Notes under the pieces: model-generated
Databases searched by the model: none
Told to the model about the DNA's origin: nothing
Seen by the model: the letters and a program-made list of their open reading frames with translations, nothing else
Program-made: the position numbers and the translations under genes
DNA from: JAEHDI01 sp035455185
Lineage (GTDB): Bacteria > Acidobacteriota > Terriglobia > Bryobacterales > Bryobacteraceae
DNA length: 9,242 bases
Direction of reading: 5' to 3'
Assembly: GCA_035455185.1 (NCBI GenBank)
Contig: DATIFQ010000173.1
Location: forward strand, 1 to 9,242
Shown here: positions 7,310 through 9,242 of the stretch, one piece after another
Layout of the letters: the number at the start of each line of letters is the position of its first letter
Position numbering within the stretch: position 1 is the first letter of the stretch

Positions 7310-7905
7310 CACTCTACTGCGGAACCGGTAATCCGGGAAAACTCCGCGAGTTCCGCCTCGCCATCGAACACTTCGGCGAAGGACGTCTCTCCGTCGAGCC
7401 GGTTCCAGGACTTTCGGGCGTTCCGCCCTGCGAGGAAACCGGCGCCACCTTCGAGGAAAACGCCGTTCTAAAAGCCGTCTACTACAGCCAGCTCGCTCCC
7501 GGCCTGCTCTTCGCTGACGATTCCGGACTGGAAGTGCGCGCGCTCGGCGGCGCGCCCGGCGTCTCCTCGGCGCGTTTCGCCGGCCCCGGGGCCACCGATG
7601 AGGCCAACAACCGGCTGCTGCTCGAAAAGCTGCGCGGCGTCGAGGACCGGGCCGCCCAATTCGTCTGCATGATCGCGCTCGCTGATGCAGGCAAGCTCGT
7701 GGCGACCTTTCGAGGAATCATCGAGGGCCACATCCTCCACGAACCGCGCGGCGCGAACGGCTTCGGGTATGACCCGCTGTTCTACCATCCGCCGTTCGCC
7801 TGCACCTTCGGCGAGGCCACCGGTGAACAGAAACTGGCGGTCAGCCACCGCGGCCGCGCGCTCGCGGTGATGGTGAAATACCTGCTGAGCCGGAAGACTG
7901 CGTGA
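7303..7905 (+). CDS. rdgB: RdgB/HAM1 family XTP/dITP pyrophosphatase
   Basis: This 200-residue cytoplasmic enzyme hydrolyses non-canonical purine nucleoside triphosphates (ITP, dITP, XTP) to monophosphate and pyrophosphate, keeping deaminated purines out of DNA and RNA. Family motifs are intact: TGNPGKLREF (8-17) at the N-terminus, ETGATFEENAVLKA (45-58), FADDSGLEVRALGGAPGVSS (70-89) with the metal-binding and catalytic aspartates at 72-73, GFGYDPLF (153-160), and SHRGRAL (181-187), which helps bind the base. Length matches the family. Two in-frame GTG codons (7303 and 7306) could start it; both overlap the rph stop, and the second gives a classic GTGA overlap. GAGGGG at 7285-7290, 12 bases upstream of 7303, slightly favours the first. 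It ends 15 bases from the convergent channel gene. Confidence 0.97.
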   Translation: MVTLYCGTGNPGKLREFRLAIEHFGEGRLSVEPVPGLSGVPPCEETGATFEENAVLKAVYYSQLAPGLLFADDSGLEVRALGGAPGVSSARFAGPGATDEANNRLLLEKLRGVEDRAAQFVCMIALADAGKLVATFRGIIEGHILHEPRGANGFGYDPLFYHPPFACTFGEATGEQKLAVSHRGRALAVMVKYLLSRKTA

Positions 7906-7920
7906 CGCCGGGTCGAACAA

Positions 7921-8760
7921 TCAGTCCTTGCCGGGCTCGCTCTCTCCGTGAAACTTCCCCAGAAAGCGCCGTAATATTGCCTGCTCGAGGCGCCCCTGCC
8001 GGCCCACGGGACATGGAATGCGCAGCATGAGGCGGATCGATCCCGGGTCCGAGATCTGTACGGCCACGCGCGGCTCGGCCGATGGACTGCCGAAGCCGTA
8101 CGTACGCTCGAGCGCCTCCATTTGGCTCTTCGCCTCTTCCAGGAAAGGCTCGCACTCGGCGCCGGCGGCTTCCAGCAGGATTGCTTCCGCTCTCTTCCAG
8201 TCTTCGTCCGCCCGCAACGGGATCGTAAACGCGTGCACGATATAGCGGTCGGTCGAAGATTCGTTCAGGACCGGAGCGGTCAGTAGCAGGCTGTTCGGGA
8301 AGGTCACCGTGCGACCCGTATACATATGAAACGCTCGGCCCGGTCCCACTTCAAGGATCGTCGTGCTGAGCAGGCTTTGGTCAATCACGTCGCCGCGGTA
8401 GCCGCCGATCTCGATTCGGTCTCCGATCGAGTAAAACTTGCCCGTCGCGCGCACCACCGAGCCGCTGACACATTGAATCAGCTCCTTTGTGGCGATCACG
8501 AACGCGACGGCCAGCGCAACCACCGAAACGGCGAACGGCCGCAGCGCTTCGGCCCAGATCGACCCCAGCCCCAGCACGAAGCCGATCAGCAGCCCATTGC
8601 GGATGTTGACCAGCCATTTCAGCCTCAGTTCCGGCTGTGCAACATTCCGCAGAACGGCCCGCCGCAGGACAAACCGAAGCAGCACGACAACCACGAGCAG
8701 AACGACCGACGCGACAGCATTGTGCTGCAGGGAGTTTTTGAGAAATTCATTGAAGTCCAT
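7921..8760 (-). CDS. Small MscS-type mechanosensitive ion channel protein
   Basis: This 279-residue inner-membrane protein probably forms a channel that releases solutes when membrane tension rises. Hydrophobic segments lie at about 14-33, 52-69 and 72-92. The third runs into the MscS pore-helix and beta-domain pattern: ATKELIQCVSGSVVRATGKF (90-109), then YSIGDRIEIGGYRGDVID (110-127), matching the family's 'F.vGD.I.v.g..G.V..I'. FPNSLLLTAPVLN (154-166) matches the conserved 'iPNs.l....i.N' segment. The C-terminal alpha/beta region ends in a charged tail. Length is close to E. coli MscS (286). The pore helix has fewer Gly/Ala pairs than classic MscS, so conductance could differ. It lies 16 bases downstream of the NUDIX gene and is probably co-transcribed with it; no clear ribosome site is visible in that gap. 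Confidence 0.88.
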   Translation of the reverse strand: MDFNEFLKNSLQHNAVASVVLLVVVVLLRFVLRRAVLRNVAQPELRLKWLVNIRNGLLIGFVLGLGSIWAEALRPFAVSVVALAVAFVIATKELIQCVSGSVVRATGKFYSIGDRIEIGGYRGDVIDQSLLSTTILEVGPGRAFHMYTGRTVTFPNSLLLTAPVLNESSTDRYIVHAFTIPLRADEDWKRAEAILLEAAGAECEPFLEEAKSQMEALERTYGFGSPSAEPRVAVQISDPGSIRLMLRIPCPVGRQGRLEQAILRRFLGKFHGESEPGKD

Positions 8761-8776
8761 GACGGGCTGGTTCAGT

Positions 8777-9242
8777 TTACTTCTTCGCCCTCCGGTACCG
8801 TTGCCAGGCGAGGAATCCGACGATCGTCTTTGCGTCAGCGATCCGGCCTGAGCGGATCATCGCATCAACCTCGCTCGGCGCGAACCAACGGCACGTGATC
8901 CGCTCATCTTCCATCGGCGACGCATCGCCCTCGACGAGATCGGTAGCCACAAAGATAGTCATCTTCTCGGCGACATAACCGGGACTGACAAAAACCGAAA
9001 GTAGTTTCTTCCAGCGGCGCGCGCGATAGCCGGTCTCCTCGGCGAGCTCTCTTCTGGCTGCAGCGAGTACCCTCTCGCCCTCGTCAACCCTGCCGGCCGG
9101 CAATTCCCAAAGCGAGTTCCCGGCTGGCAAACGGTATTGGCGCACGAGCAGAATCCGGTCCCTCTTATCGACCGGCATCATAACCGCCGACCCGCGGTGC
9201 TGTACGATCGCCCGGCGGATTTCGAATCCGTCCGGATCGACC
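8777..9242 (-). CDS. NUDIX hydrolase, ADP-ribose pyrophosphatase type, 5'-partial
   Basis: This enzyme probably cleaves ADP-ribose or a related nucleoside diphosphate sugar to AMP plus a sugar phosphate, in the cytoplasm. The nearest ATG codons are at 9176-9181, but the frame stays open to the window edge. The 20 codons before them read DPDGFEIRRAIVQHRGSAV, matching the N-terminal part of ADP-ribose pyrophosphatases, where 'v.HpGaV.ilP' precedes 'LLVRQYR'. The true start therefore lies beyond the edge. The NUDIX box is complete at about 9026-9094, from GRVDEGE through RELAEETGY, with all signature residues of Gx5Ex7REUxEExGU. Upstream of it is QYRLPAGNSLWELPAG. Downstream, VSPGYVAEKMTIFVA matches the SPGY motif of the ADPRase subgroup, and DAKTIVGFLAW closes the domain. 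Subgroup assignment is good; exact substrate is not fixed by sequence. Confidence 0.92.
   Translation of the reverse strand, partial: VDPDGFEIRRAIVQHRGSAVMMPVDKRDRILLVRQYRLPAGNSLWELPAGRVDEGERVLAAARRELAEETGYRARRWKKLLSVFVSPGYVAEKMTIFVATDLVEGDASPMEDERITCRWFAPSEVDAMIRSGRIADAKTIVGFLAWQRYRRAKK

Noticed and set aside
7897..7955. Possible terminator hairpin (GACTG ... CAGTC) between rdgB and the channel gene
   Set aside because: Only five pairs around a long loop, and no T-run on either strand.
8326..8898. 190-residue plus-strand frame spanning the channel and NUDIX genes
   Set aside because: It runs antisense across two confirmed genes, is rich in Arg/Gln/Asn/His, and shows no domain.
1..9242. tRNA, rRNA, CRISPR array, insertion sequence or attachment site
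   Set aside because: By eye I see no clover-leaf, no regularly spaced direct repeats, no transposase frame and no integrase. The gaps are too short to hold them.

Overview
This is a high-GC bacterial window packed with protein-coding genes. No gap between genes exceeds about 50 bases, and I see no RNA genes, mobile elements or CRISPR arrays. The gene types suggest an Acidobacteriota-like organism, perhaps near Solibacter/Bryobacteraceae. They include a VIT/von Willebrand A protein, a TgpA-type transglutaminase, a small lipoprotein resembling DUF6599 and an unusual long phosphoglucose isomerase. This lineage assignment is an inference from gene content and rests on no marker gene.

Left part (1-4521), cell-envelope genes. 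A VIT/vWA protein, cut off at its 5' end by the window edge, runs rightward. It converges with a leftward pair: a lipoprotein (4111-4521) followed by a membrane-bound transglutaminase (1947-4064). The convergent stops are 6 bases apart. A perfect 9-bp inverted repeat sits between the lipoprotein and the transglutaminase genes.

Middle part (4545-7905), a rightward operon-like run. It holds a phosphoglucose isomerase-like protein, a 44-residue single-pass membrane microprotein that is easily missed, RNase PH (rph) and the ITP/XTP pyrophosphatase RdgB. The last three are almost touching or overlapping. The run combines sugar-phosphate metabolism, tRNA 3' end processing and nucleotide-pool cleaning.

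Right part (7921-9242), a leftward pair. A NUDIX hydrolase of the ADP-ribose pyrophosphatase type runs off the right edge of the window, and a small MscS-type mechanosensitive channel follows 16 bases downstream of it.

I found no complete undescribed system. The points most worth a second look are the membrane microprotein in the rph operon, the stand-alone isomerase that looks like the C-terminal half of a transaldolase/isomerase fusion, and the hairpin between the lipoprotein and transglutaminase genes.
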